Positions 1 to 10,140 of a DNA stretch of 55,623 bases are shown one piece after another. The notes beneath the pieces are model-generated. The model saw nothing but the letters and a program-made list of their open reading frames with translations, was not told where the DNA came from and ran no database searches. The translations under genes and the position numbers were made by a program. The stretch lies in NCBI RefSeq assembly GCF_002920575.1, contig NZ_PQSQ01000050.1, positions 1-55,623 on the forward strand, in the 5' to 3' direction. The DNA is from Streptomyces sp. Ru73 (GTDB lineage Bacteria > Actinomycetota > Actinomycetes > Streptomycetales > Streptomycetaceae). Position 1 is the first letter of the stretch. Every line of letters begins with the position of its first letter.

Positions 1-1191
1 ACCGGCATGACGTACGTCTTCGACGAGCCGAGCACCGGGCTGCACCCGAGGGACGTGGCCCGGCTCACCGCGCTCCTGCTACGGCTGCGGGACCAGGGCA
101 ACACGGTCCTGGTGGTCGAGCACGACCCGGACGTCATCGCCGTCGCGGACCACGTCGTCGACATGGGGCCCGGCGCCGGCACGGACGGCGGCCGGGTGGT
201 CCACCAGGGCACGGTCGAGGGGCTGCGCGCCGCCGGCACCCCGACCGGCCGCGGGCTGCGCCGTACCCCGGACTTCAAGGCCGTGGTCCGCGAGCCCGCC
301 GGACAGCTGCCCCTGACGGACGTGACGCTGCACAACCTGCGGAACGTCTCGGTCACCGTGCCCGCCGGCGTGCTGACGGCCGTCACCGGGGTGGCCGGCT
401 CGGGCAAGAGCACCCTGGCCGCCGAGGCGTTCCCGGCCCGCTACCCGGACACGGTGGTGATCGGCCAGGGGCCCATCGGCGCCTCGGCGCGCTCCACCCC
501 GGCCACGTACCTGGGCGTCATGGACCCGCTGCGCAGGCTCTTCGCGCGCACGCACGGCGTGGCCCCCGGCCTCTTCAGCTTCAACTCCGCCGGGGCGTGC
601 GGGACCTGCGGCGGGCGCGGCGAGATCCGTACCGACCTGGCGTTCATGGACCCGGTGACCCGGACCTGCGAGACGTGCCGCGGGCGGTGCTTCCACGACG
701 ACGTGCTGGCGCTGACCGTGCGCGGCAGGTCGATCGCCGACGTGCTGGACATGACGGCCGGGGAGGCACGGGAGTTCGTGGCCGACGACCCGGTCATGCG
801 GGGCCCGCTGACCGCGCTGGCCGATGTGGGGCTCGGCTACCTGACGCTCGGCCGGCCGGTCTCCTCGCTCTCGGGCGGCGAGCGGCAGCGCCTCCAGCTC
901 GCCACGCACCTGCACGACGCCGGCGGGACGTACGTGCTGGACGAGCCGACGACCGGACTGCACATGACCGACGTGGACGGGCTGCTGGCGCTGCTGGACC
1001 GGCTGGTCGACGCGGGGAACACCGTGCTGGTGATCGAGCACGACATGGCCGTCGTCCGGCACGCGGACTGGGTGATCGACCTGGGCCCCGAGGGCGGCAG
1101 GCGGGGCGGCGAGGTGCTGTTCAGCGGCCGGCCGCGGGACCTGGCGGCGCATCCGGGCTCGCCGACGGGGGAGCGGCTGCGCCGCCGGTGA
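1..1191 (+). CDS. UvrA-like ABC ATPase, C-terminal part (cut by window edge)
   Basis: The reading frame is open from base 1, so the gene starts upstream of the window. The visible 396 residues hold the end of one ABC domain (VFDEPSTGLHPRD Walker B/signature region and a VVEHD switch His) and a complete second ABC domain: Walker A GVAGSGKST, a CGTCGG...CETCRGRC zinc-finger insert, signature SLSGGERQRL, and YVLDEPTTGLH Walker B. This duplicated arrangement with a Cys4 zinc module inside the second ATPase is specific to the UvrA family. Compact UvrA paralogues of about 750-800 residues (DrrC-like) are common in Streptomyces and are linked to drug resistance or DNA protection. With the N-terminal half missing, I cannot tell such a paralogue from housekeeping UvrA. 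The following gene is unrelated. Confidence 0.85.
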   Translation, partial: TGMTYVFDEPSTGLHPRDVARLTALLLRLRDQGNTVLVVEHDPDVIAVADHVVDMGPGAGTDGGRVVHQGTVEGLRAAGTPTGRGLRRTPDFKAVVREPAGQLPLTDVTLHNLRNVSVTVPAGVLTAVTGVAGSGKSTLAAEAFPARYPDTVVIGQGPIGASARSTPATYLGVMDPLRRLFARTHGVAPGLFSFNSAGACGTCGGRGEIRTDLAFMDPVTRTCETCRGRCFHDDVLALTVRGRSIADVLDMTAGEAREFVADDPVMRGPLTALADVGLGYLTLGRPVSSLSGGERQRLQLATHLHDAGGTYVLDEPTTGLHMTDVDGLLALLDRLVDAGNTVLVIEHDMAVVRHADWVIDLGPEGGRRGGEVLFSGRPRDLAAHPGSPTGERLRRR

Positions 1192-1462
1192 CCGTCGTGC
1201 GGAGTTCGCTGTACGGATAACGGGCGGTCAAATTTACGTTGCTGATCTGTTCGAAACGGGTCCGGAAGTGGCACGCTCTCTCCGGCCCAACCGCCGCTTC
1301 ACAACGGGAGGGTCTGGTTCCGCCTGTTCGGAGGCGGAATCCTGCTCCGCCTCGGCACCACCCGCACCGCTCCGTACCACGCGTACGACGGCGGCCACGA
1401 CCCCTGGCCGCCGCTCCCCCCTCGACGGGCCGTCACCCGCGGCCCCGTACCAAGGAGACCGA

Positions 1463-3073
1463 GTGAGAGGCACTTCCCCCAGACGCACCTACGCCCTGCG
1501 CACCGCGGCCCTGGTCGCGTCGGCCGCCACCGTCGTGCTCGGCGTGCAGAGCGCGCCGGCCGGCGCGCAGCCGGGCCAGGCCGACGGGGCCGTCGCCCTG
1601 TCCGCCGGCCAGCGTGCGGCCGCCATCCAGGACGCCCAGTCCGGCGCGGCGGCCACCGCGCGCGCCATCGGCCTCGGCGGCAAGGAGAAGCTGGTCGCCC
1701 GCGACGTCATCAAGGACGCCGACGGCACCGTGCACACCCGCTACGAGCGGACCTACGACGGCCTGCCGGTCCTCGGCGGCGACCTCGTCGTGCACCAGAA
1801 GAAGGACGGCGCCCGCAAGGTCACCAAGGCGACCGCGGCCCGCATAGCCGTGCCGACCACCGCTGCCGAACTGCCCGCCGCCAGCGCCGAGAAGACCGCG
1901 CTGAAGGCGTCGGCGGCGCAGCACAACACCAAGGCCGACGCGGAGAAGGCGCCGCGCAAGGTGATCTGGGCGGCCACCGGCAAGCCGGTCCTCGCCTACG
2001 AGACCGTGGTCAAGGGCGTCCAGAAGGACGGCACCCCGAGCGAGCTGCACGTCGTCACCGACGCCGCCACCGGCAAGCAGCTCTTCGCCGACGAGCGCAT
2101 CGAGACCGGCACCGGCACCGGCGACTACAACGGCACGGTCACCCTGGGCACCACGCCCAACGGCTCGACCTTCGACCTCAAGGACGGCGGCCGCGGCGGC
2201 CACCGCACGTACGACCTGAACCAGGGCACCTCCGGCACCGGCACGCTCTTCAACGACGCCGACGACGTCTGGGGCGGCGGCCGTCAGTCCGCCGCCGTCG
2301 ACGCCCACTACGGCGCCGCCACCACCTGGGACTTCTACAAGAACGTGCTGGGCCGCACCGGCATCAAGAACGACGGCGTCGCCTCGTACTCCCGGGTCCA
2401 CTACGGCAACTCCTACGTCAACGCCTTCTGGTCCGACAGCTGCTTCTGCATGACCTACGGCGACGGCGCGAACAACGCCAACCCGCTCACCTCCCTGGAC
2501 GTGGCGGCGCACGAGATGAGCCACGGCGTCACCTCCAACACCGCGGGGCTGCGCTACAGCGGCGAGTCCGGCGGCCTCAACGAGGCCACCTCCGACATGT
2601 TCGGCACCTCCGTCGAGTGGTACGCCAACAACAGCAAGGACCCCGGCGACTACCTCATCGGCGAGAAGATCGACATCAACGGCGACGGCTCCCCGCTGCG
2701 GTACATGGACAAGCCCAGCAAGGACGGCGCCTCGCGCGACTACTGGTCCAAGGACCTGGGCCGGCTCGACGTCCACTACTCCTCGGGCCCGGCCAACCAC
2801 TGGTACTACCTGCTCTCCGAGGGCAGCGGCGCCAAGACCATCAACGGCGTGAGCTACAACAGCCCGACCTACGACGGCAAGGCCGTCACCGGGATCGGCC
2901 GCGCCAAGGTCGAGAAGATCTGGTACCGCGCGCTCAGCACGTACATGACCTCCACGACCAACTACGCGGCGGCCCGCACCGCCACGCTGTCGGCGGCCAG
3001 CGACCTGTACGGCTCCGGAAGTGCCGAGTACAACGCGGTGAACGCGGCCTGGGCCGCGATCAACGTCCGCTGA
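1463..3073 (+). CDS. Secreted M4 (thermolysin-family) neutral metalloprotease
   Basis: A 536-residue preproprotease. The GTG start is chosen because AAGGAGA lies 6 bases upstream and it opens a normal signal peptide: basic RRTYALR, then a hydrophobic Ala/Val stretch ending near APAGA. An FTP/PepSY-like propeptide covers about residues 60-210. The catalytic domain has the zinc motif HEMSH (H350, E351, H354), the third ligand E374 in NEATSD, and the proton-donor His in DVHYSS (H438), all with thermolysin spacing. It should be exported, self-processed and act on extracellular protein. A 271-bp non-coding stretch separates it from the upstream ATPase gene, so it is probably monocistronic. Confidence 0.93.
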   Translation: MRGTSPRRTYALRTAALVASAATVVLGVQSAPAGAQPGQADGAVALSAGQRAAAIQDAQSGAAATARAIGLGGKEKLVARDVIKDADGTVHTRYERTYDGLPVLGGDLVVHQKKDGARKVTKATAARIAVPTTAAELPAASAEKTALKASAAQHNTKADAEKAPRKVIWAATGKPVLAYETVVKGVQKDGTPSELHVVTDAATGKQLFADERIETGTGTGDYNGTVTLGTTPNGSTFDLKDGGRGGHRTYDLNQGTSGTGTLFNDADDVWGGGRQSAAVDAHYGAATTWDFYKNVLGRTGIKNDGVASYSRVHYGNSYVNAFWSDSCFCMTYGDGANNANPLTSLDVAAHEMSHGVTSNTAGLRYSGESGGLNEATSDMFGTSVEWYANNSKDPGDYLIGEKIDINGDGSPLRYMDKPSKDGASRDYWSKDLGRLDVHYSSGPANHWYYLLSEGSGAKTINGVSYNSPTYDGKAVTGIGRAKVEKIWYRALSTYMTSTTNYAAARTATLSAASDLYGSGSAEYNAVNAAWAAINVR

Positions 3074-3180
3074 GAACGGGCAGGCACGACCCCCCTCTCG
3101 ATCACTCGTACGGGTGACTCCTCCGGTATCCCGCTTTTCGGGTCGCCACACGGGTAGTTCCCGGGAGCACGCCGGGGGGC

Positions 3181-3206
3181 GACGGGCATCCGCAAGGGTG
3201 CCCGTC
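3181..3206. terminator. Hairpin between the protease and geosmin synthase genes
   Basis: GACGGGCA pairs perfectly with TGCCCGTC across a 10-base loop, 108 bases after the protease stop and 40 bases before geoA. It may terminate the protease transcript or lie in the geoA leader. No T-run follows, as is usual in Streptomyces. Confidence 0.4.
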
Positions 3207-3245
3207 ATGCCTGCTCCCCGGCACAGTCGAGAAAGGCCGGGGACC

Positions 3246-5522
3246 GTGACACAGCCCTTCCAACTGCCGGACTTCTACACGCCGTATCCGGCGCGCCTGA
3301 ACCCGCACCTCGAGGCGGCCCGCACGCACAGCAGGCAATGGGCCCGCGGGATGAACATGCTCGAAGGGTCCGGCATCTGGGAGCAGCGGGACCTCGACGC
3401 GCACGACTACGCACTGCTGTGCGCCTACACCCACCCCGACTGCGGCGCCGACGAGCTGGCCCTCGTCACCGACTGGTACGTCTGGGTCTTCTTCTTCGAC
3501 GACCACTTCCTGGAGACCTTCAAGCGCTCCGGCGACCGCGCGGGCGGCAAGGCGTACCTCGACCGGCTGCCCGCCTTCATGCCGATGGACCTCGCCGACG
3601 GCATGCCGGAGCCCACCAACCCCGTGGAGGCCGGCCTCGCCGACCTGTGGACCCGCACGGTCCCCGCGATGTCCGTGAAGTGGCGCGAGCGCTTCGCCGA
3701 GAGCACGGTCAACCTGCTCAACGAATCGCTCTGGGAGCTGTCCAACATCAACGCGCACCGGGTGGCGAACCCGGTCGAGTACATCGAGATGCGCCGCAAG
3801 GTCGGCGGCGCCCCCTGGTCGGCCGGGCTGGTCGAGTACGCCGCCGGGGCCGAGATCCCCCACCGGGTCGCCGCTTCCCGGCCGCTGCGGGTGCTGCGCG
3901 ACGCCTTCTCCGACGCGGTGCACCTGCGCAACGACATCTTCTCCTACCAGCGCGAGGTCGAGGACGAGGGCGAGCTGAGCAACGGCATCCTGGTCCTGGA
4001 GCGGTTCCTGGACTGCTCGACCCAGGAGGCCGCCGAGGCCGTCAACGACCTGCTGACCTCCCGTCTCCAGCAGTTCGAGCACACCGCGCTCACCGAGCTG
4101 GAGCCGCTCTTCGCCGAGCACGCCCTCGGTCCGGAGGAGCGGGCCAGGGTCCTGGCGTACGTCAAGGGACTGCAGGACTGGCAGTCCGGCGGCCAGGAGT
4201 GGCACATGGTCTCCAGCCGGTACATGAACGGCGCGGGGGAGGACGGCGCACCGGCCGGGCCGCCCCGCTTCTTCTCGCTCCCGCTGGGCAGCCTGGGCCT
4301 GTCCGCGCTGAACGTCACGCAGGGTGCGCCGACCACGGCACGCGCCGAGGCGGCACGGGCCCGCACCTTCACGCACGTGCCGTTCCAGAAGGTCGGCCCG
4401 TCCCGGCTGCCCGACTTCAGACAGCCGCTGCCCGCCACGCTCTGCCCGCACCTGGACACCGCCCGGCGCACCGTCGTCGAGTGGGCCCACCGGATGGGCA
4501 TTCTGGAGGAGCAGCCCGGCATCCCCGGTTCCGGCGTCTGGACCGAGGAGAAGATCATCGACTACGACCTGCCGCTGTGTGCCGCGGGCCTGGACCCGGA
4601 CGCCACCCAGGAGGAGCTGGACCTCAGCTCGGCCTGGCTCGCCTGGGGCACGTACGGCGACGACTACTACCCCGTGGTGTTCGGCCGCCGGGGCGACCTG
4701 GCCGGGGCCAGGGCCATGGACGAGCGGCTGGCGGCCTGCATGCCGCTGGACCTCAGCGCCCCGCCGCCCACCACGCACGCACTGGAGCGCGGCCTGGCCG
4801 ACCTCTGGCAGCGCACCGCGGGCCCGATGGGCGAGGCCGGCCGCCGCCGCTTCCGGGACGCGGTGCGCGCGATGACCAGGAGCTGGCTCTGGGAGCTGGA
4901 CAACATGCTCCAGAACCGCATCCCCGACCCGGTCGACTACATCGAGATGCGGCGGCGCACCTTCGGCTCCGAGATGACGCTGACCCTGTCCCGCCTCGGC
5001 CACGGCAACACCGTGCCCGACGAGATCTACGAGAGCGGGCCGTGGCGGGCGATGGAGAACGCCGTCATGGACTACGCCTGCCTGATCAACGACGTCTTCT
5101 CGTACCAGAAGGAGATCGAGTACGAGGGCGAGGTGCACAACGCGATCCTCGTCGTCCAGAACTTCTTCGACGTCGACTACCCGACCGCGCTGCGCATCGT
5201 CGACGACCTCATGAACAGCCGCCTGGAGCAGTTCGAGCACATCGTGGCGAACGAACTGCCCGTGCTCTACGACGACTTCGGGCTCCCGGCCGAGGCGCGG
5301 CGGGACCTCGCCACGTACATCACCGAGCTGGGCGACTGGATGTCCGGCATCCTCCGGTGGCACTACGACTGCCGCCGCTACACGGAGGCCGACCTCATCC
5401 GCCACCACGCGCCCGAGGCACAGCGGCCCCGGCCCGCCGGGACCGCCGCGTGGCGCCCGCCGGTCCCCACCGGCATCGGCACCTCGTCCCTCCGGGTCCC
5501 GCGGCCGGCGCCCGTGAGCTGA
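3246..5522 (+). CDS. geoA: Geosmin synthase (germacradienol/geosmin synthase), bifunctional terpene cyclase
   Basis: A 758-residue protein made of two class I terpene synthase domains, the size and layout of the known Streptomyces geosmin synthases. The N-terminal domain has the variant Asp-rich motif DDHFLE (D85-E90) and the metal-binding NDIFSYQRE motif (N229-E237); it converts farnesyl diphosphate to germacradienol. The C-terminal domain (from about residue 380) carries DDYYPVV and NDVFSYQKE and turns germacradienol into geosmin plus acetone. The GTG start follows an AAAGG-type RBS and gives the usual N-terminus MTQPFQLPDFY. A strong hairpin follows, so the gene is probably transcribed alone. 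Confidence 0.97.
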   Translation: MTQPFQLPDFYTPYPARLNPHLEAARTHSRQWARGMNMLEGSGIWEQRDLDAHDYALLCAYTHPDCGADELALVTDWYVWVFFFDDHFLETFKRSGDRAGGKAYLDRLPAFMPMDLADGMPEPTNPVEAGLADLWTRTVPAMSVKWRERFAESTVNLLNESLWELSNINAHRVANPVEYIEMRRKVGGAPWSAGLVEYAAGAEIPHRVAASRPLRVLRDAFSDAVHLRNDIFSYQREVEDEGELSNGILVLERFLDCSTQEAAEAVNDLLTSRLQQFEHTALTELEPLFAEHALGPEERARVLAYVKGLQDWQSGGQEWHMVSSRYMNGAGEDGAPAGPPRFFSLPLGSLGLSALNVTQGAPTTARAEAARARTFTHVPFQKVGPSRLPDFRQPLPATLCPHLDTARRTVVEWAHRMGILEEQPGIPGSGVWTEEKIIDYDLPLCAAGLDPDATQEELDLSSAWLAWGTYGDDYYPVVFGRRGDLAGARAMDERLAACMPLDLSAPPPTTHALERGLADLWQRTAGPMGEAGRRRFRDAVRAMTRSWLWELDNMLQNRIPDPVDYIEMRRRTFGSEMTLTLSRLGHGNTVPDEIYESGPWRAMENAVMDYACLINDVFSYQKEIEYEGEVHNAILVVQNFFDVDYPTALRIVDDLMNSRLEQFEHIVANELPVLYDDFGLPAEARRDLATYITELGDWMSGILRWHYDCRRYTEADLIRHHAPEAQRPRPAGTAAWRPPVPTGIGTSSLRVPRPAPVS

Positions 5523-5548
5523 CTCCTGGGGGTGTCCCACCGACGCGC

Positions 5549-5582
5549 GGAGGGCCTGCCGGCGGCCACCGGCAGGCCCTCC
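5549..5582. terminator. Bidirectional terminator between convergent genes
   Basis: A perfect 14-bp stem (GGAGGGCCTGCCGG with its complement) and a 6-base loop, 26 bases after the geoA stop and 14 bases from the end of the convergent small gene. Confidence 0.85.
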
Positions 5583-5596
5583 CGCGTCCTCCGTCC

Positions 5597-5794
5597 TCAG
5601 GGCAGGATCTTCTCCACGGCCGCGCGCCCCTCGTCGGCCAGCTTGCGGCGCGCCCATTCCAGATTCTTGGGCGTGACATCACGCCCGGTCGCCATCACGA
5701 GGTCCTCCGGGCTCACGTCCGCCGCCGGACCGCTGTGCAGACTGCGGTCCGGGGTGCGCAGATCGTCGGGCTCGGGCCGGGATTGCTTGTCCAT
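5597..5794 (-). CDS. Small conserved-type hypothetical protein (65 aa)
   Basis: The ATG at 5794 has GAGGCGGC directly upstream and gives a 65-residue hydrophilic protein, MDKQSRPEPDDLRTPDRS and onward. It has no signal peptide, membrane segment or Cys. An acidic/Pro-rich first half is followed by a predicted helix near the C-terminus (NLEWARRKLADEGRAAVEK). I do not recognise a family. It is convergent with geoA and shares its terminator. A longer in-frame start at 5887 exists but has poorer coding bias. Function unknown. Confidence 0.55.
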   Translation of the reverse strand: MDKQSRPEPDDLRTPDRSLHSGPAADVSPEDLVMATGRDVTPKNLEWARRKLADEGRAAVEKILP

Positions 5795-5953
5795 GCCGCC
5801 TCCTCGCGCCTCACGGTTACGGTCCATCTTCCCGGCATACCGCCCCATATGCACTCCGAGACGGAGAAGGTGACCATACGTGTTCAATGGCCACTCCGGG
5901 TGACGGCGGGGGTGTGGTCGTGCGCCCGTTCCGGCGGGTCGGCGACCGCGGTA

Positions 5954-6015
5954 TTGCCCGGTCGGGTGTCATGCTTCTACCGTCTGTGAATCCGGTCGCA
6001 CTCTACGTGTGTAGA
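5954..6015 (+). promoter_or_regulatory. Candidate promoter and small dyad upstream of the hydantoinase operon
   Basis: The 346-bp stretch 5795-6140 holds no gene. It contains TTGCCC (5954-5959), an 18-bp spacer and TACCGT (5978-5983), a plausible -35/-10 pair reading right. Some 20 bases further is a short dyad TCTAC-GTGT-GTAGA (6002-6015) that could bind a repressor. Assignment by eye only. Confidence 0.35.
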
Positions 6016-6140
6016 TACGGCCGTGACGCGTGACGCGGTGTCAGGGACGGCAGGGGTGGTCGGTGCCCGGGTGACGATGCGCGTGGGCCCTCCTCCCGTT
6101 CCGGCCGGTGCCGGGTGCAGTGGCGGAAGGGGACAGGACT

Positions 6141-7547
6141 GTGAGTCGTACGGTCATCCGCGGCGGGCTGGTCATCACCGCCGCAGACGAGATCCATGCC
6201 GATGTCCTGATCGAGGGCGGCCGCGTGGCCGCCCTCGCCGCACACGGGCAGGAGGGGGCGCTCGGCTGGACCGGATCCGCCGACCGGGTCATCGACGCCA
6301 CCGGGAAGTACGTGATCCCGGGCGGCGTGGACGCCCATACGCACATGGACTTCCCGTTCGGCGGGACCGCCTCCTCCGACACCTTCGAGACCGGCACCCG
6401 GGCCGCTGCCTGGGGCGGCACCACCACCATCATCGACTTCGCCGTGCAGACCCGCGGGAAGTCGCTGCGCGAGGGCCTGGACCAGTGGCACGCCAAGTCC
6501 GACGCGCAGTGCGCCATCGACTACGCCTTCCACATGATCCTCGCCGACGTGAACGAGCACACCCTCAAGGAGATGGACCACCTGGTGTCCGAGGGGGTCA
6601 CCTCCTTCAAGCTGTTCACGGCCTACCCGGGGGTGTTCTACAGCGACGACGGGCAGATCCTGCGCGCGATGCAGCAGTCCGCCGGCAACGGCGGCCTGGT
6701 CATGATGCACGCGGAGAACGGCATCGCCATCGACGTGCTCATCGAGCAGGCGCTGGCCGAGGGCCGGACCGATCCGCGGTACCACGGCGAGGTGCGGCGC
6801 GCGCTGCTGGAGGCCGAGGCCACGCACCGGACGATCCAGCTCGCCCGGGTCGCCGGCGCGCCCCTCTACGTCGTCCACGTCTCCGCCGAGGAGGCCGTCG
6901 CCGAACTGACCCAGGCCCGCGACAAGGGCCTCCCCGTCTTCGGCGAGACCTGCCCGCAGTACCTGTTCCTCTCCACCGACAACCTCGCCGAGCCGGACTT
7001 CGAGGGCGCGAAGTACGTCTGCAGCACGCCGCTGCGGCCGCGCGAGCACCAGGCGGCCCTCTGGCGGGGCCTGCGCACCAACGACCTCCAGGTCGTCTCC
7101 ACCGACCACTGCCCCTTCTGCTTCCGCGGCCAGAAGGAGCTGGGCCGCGGCGACTTCTCCAAGATCCCGAACGGCATGCCGGGCGTCGAGAACCGCATGG
7201 ACCTGCTCCACCAGGCCGTCCTGGACGGCCACATCGGCCGCCGCCGCTGGATCGAGATCGCCTGCGCCACGCCCGCGCGGATGTTCGGGCTCTATCCGAA
7301 GAAGGGCACGATCGCGCCCGGCTCCGACGCGGACGTCGTCATCTACGACCCGCACGCCGAGCAGGTCATGTCGGCCGAAACCCACCACATGAACGTGGAC
7401 TACTCCGCGTACGAGGGGCGACGGGTCACGGGACAGGTGGAGACTGTCCTCTCCCGCGGTGAACTCGTCATCGACCGGCGGGAGTTCACCGGGCACGCGG
7501 GCCACGGCCAGTACACCCCGCGGGCCACCTGCCAGTACCTCTCCTGA
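6141..7547 (+). CDS. hydA: Dihydropyrimidinase / D-hydantoinase
   Basis: A 468-residue cyclic amidohydrolase that opens dihydropyrimidine or 5-substituted hydantoin rings to the N-carbamoyl amino acid. Metal-binding HTH (H66, H68) sits in DAHTHMDFPF, the carbamylated bridging Lys is K157 in TSFKLF, and STDHCPF supplies late metal/substrate residues. Length matches the family. The GTG start has AGGGGA upstream. The next two genes encode an F420-type oxidoreductase and a nucleobase permease, and the three are evidently one operon for uptake and breakdown of hydantoins or reduced pyrimidines. No N-carbamoyl hydrolase or regulator is visible nearby. Confidence 0.93.
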   Translation: MSRTVIRGGLVITAADEIHADVLIEGGRVAALAAHGQEGALGWTGSADRVIDATGKYVIPGGVDAHTHMDFPFGGTASSDTFETGTRAAAWGGTTTIIDFAVQTRGKSLREGLDQWHAKSDAQCAIDYAFHMILADVNEHTLKEMDHLVSEGVTSFKLFTAYPGVFYSDDGQILRAMQQSAGNGGLVMMHAENGIAIDVLIEQALAEGRTDPRYHGEVRRALLEAEATHRTIQLARVAGAPLYVVHVSAEEAVAELTQARDKGLPVFGETCPQYLFLSTDNLAEPDFEGAKYVCSTPLRPREHQAALWRGLRTNDLQVVSTDHCPFCFRGQKELGRGDFSKIPNGMPGVENRMDLLHQAVLDGHIGRRRWIEIACATPARMFGLYPKKGTIAPGSDADVVIYDPHAEQVMSAETHHMNVDYSAYEGRRVTGQVETVLSRGELVIDRREFTGHAGHGQYTPRATCQYLS

Positions 7548-7610
7548 GCCCCCGGCCGGGCTCACTCCGGGGCTTCAGTCATCACCGGCTCTACACAGGG
7601 AGTGGAAGAG

Positions 7611-8611
7611 ATGGACTTCGGAGTCGTCCTGCAGACCGACCCGCCCGGCTCCGCCGTGGTCGGGCTCATGCGCCGCGCTGAGCGGCAGGGCTTCCGCTAC
7701 GGCTGGACGTTCGACTCGGCCGTGCTGTGGCAGGAGCCGTTCGTCATCCACAGCCGGGTGCTGGAACACACCGAGCGGCTGATCGTCGGCCCGATGGTGA
7801 CCAACCCCGCCACCCGCACCTGGGAGGTCACCGCCTCCACCTTCGCCACGCTCAACGAGATGTACGGCAACCGCACCGTCTGCGGCATCGGCCGCGGCGA
7901 CTCCGCGATGCGGGTGGCCGGGCGCCGCCCCAACACCCTGGCCCGCCTCGGCGAGGCCATCACCGTCATCCGCGACCTCGCCGAGGGCCGCGAGGCGACG
8001 GTGGAGGGCAGGCCGCTGCGGCTGCCGTGGGTCCGGGACGGCAAACTCCCGGTCTGGATGGCGGCGTACGGCCCCAAGGCGCTGGCCATGGCGGGCCGGC
8101 TCGCCGACGGCTTCATCCTCCAGCTCGCCGACCCCTTCCTCACCGAGTGGATGGTCAAGGCGGTACGGAACGCGGCCGCCGAGGCCGGGCGCGACCCGGA
8201 CGCGCTGACGATCTGCGTGGCGGCGCCCGCGTACATCGGCGAGGACCTGGCACACGCCCGCGAGCAGTGCCGCTGGTTCGGCGGCATGGTCGGCAACCAC
8301 GTCGCCGACCTGGTGAGCCGCTACGGCGAGCACTCCGGCATGGTCCCGGAGGAGCTGACCGCGTACATCAAGACCCGCGAGAAGTACGACTACGCGCACC
8401 ACGGCCGGGCCGGCAACCCCGACACCGCCTTCGTCCCCGACGAGATCGTCGACCGCTTCTGCGTCCTCGGCCCGCCCGAGGCCCACATCGAAAAGCTCCG
8501 CACCCTCCGCGCCCTGGGCGTCGACCAGTTCGCCGTCTACGCCATGCACGACAACAAAGAAGCCACGATCGACACGTACGGCACCCACGTCATCCCGGCC
8601 CTGGCGGCGGG

Positions 8612-8615
<4 letters not shown>
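7611..8615 (+). CDS. LLM-class F420-dependent oxidoreductase (hydantoinase operon)
   Basis: A 334-residue luciferase-like TIM-barrel protein beginning MDFGVVLQTDPPG. The ATG at 7611 is preferred over an in-frame GTG nine bases earlier because AGGGAG sits 8 bases ahead of it. Sequence style (WTFDSAVLWQEPFVI, YGNRTVCGIGRGDSAMR) fits the F420-using subgroup commonly found beside dihydropyrimidinase in actinomycetes. It probably performs a redox step on the same pyrimidine or hydantoin pathway; the substrate is not visible from sequence. Its stop overlaps the permease start as GTGA, so the two are translationally coupled. Confidence 0.8.
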
Positions 8616-10135
<1,520 letters not shown>

Positions 10136-10140
10136 GGCGG

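Noticed and set aside
3102..5657. Very long antisense ORF opposite geosmin synthase (and similar long ORFs elsewhere, e.g. 1433-3208, 6003-7565, 42348-44435, 33700-37704)
   Set aside because: High GC leaves few stop codons in shadow frames. These have Arg/Gly/Pro-rich nonsense composition and lie opposite or across recognisable genes.
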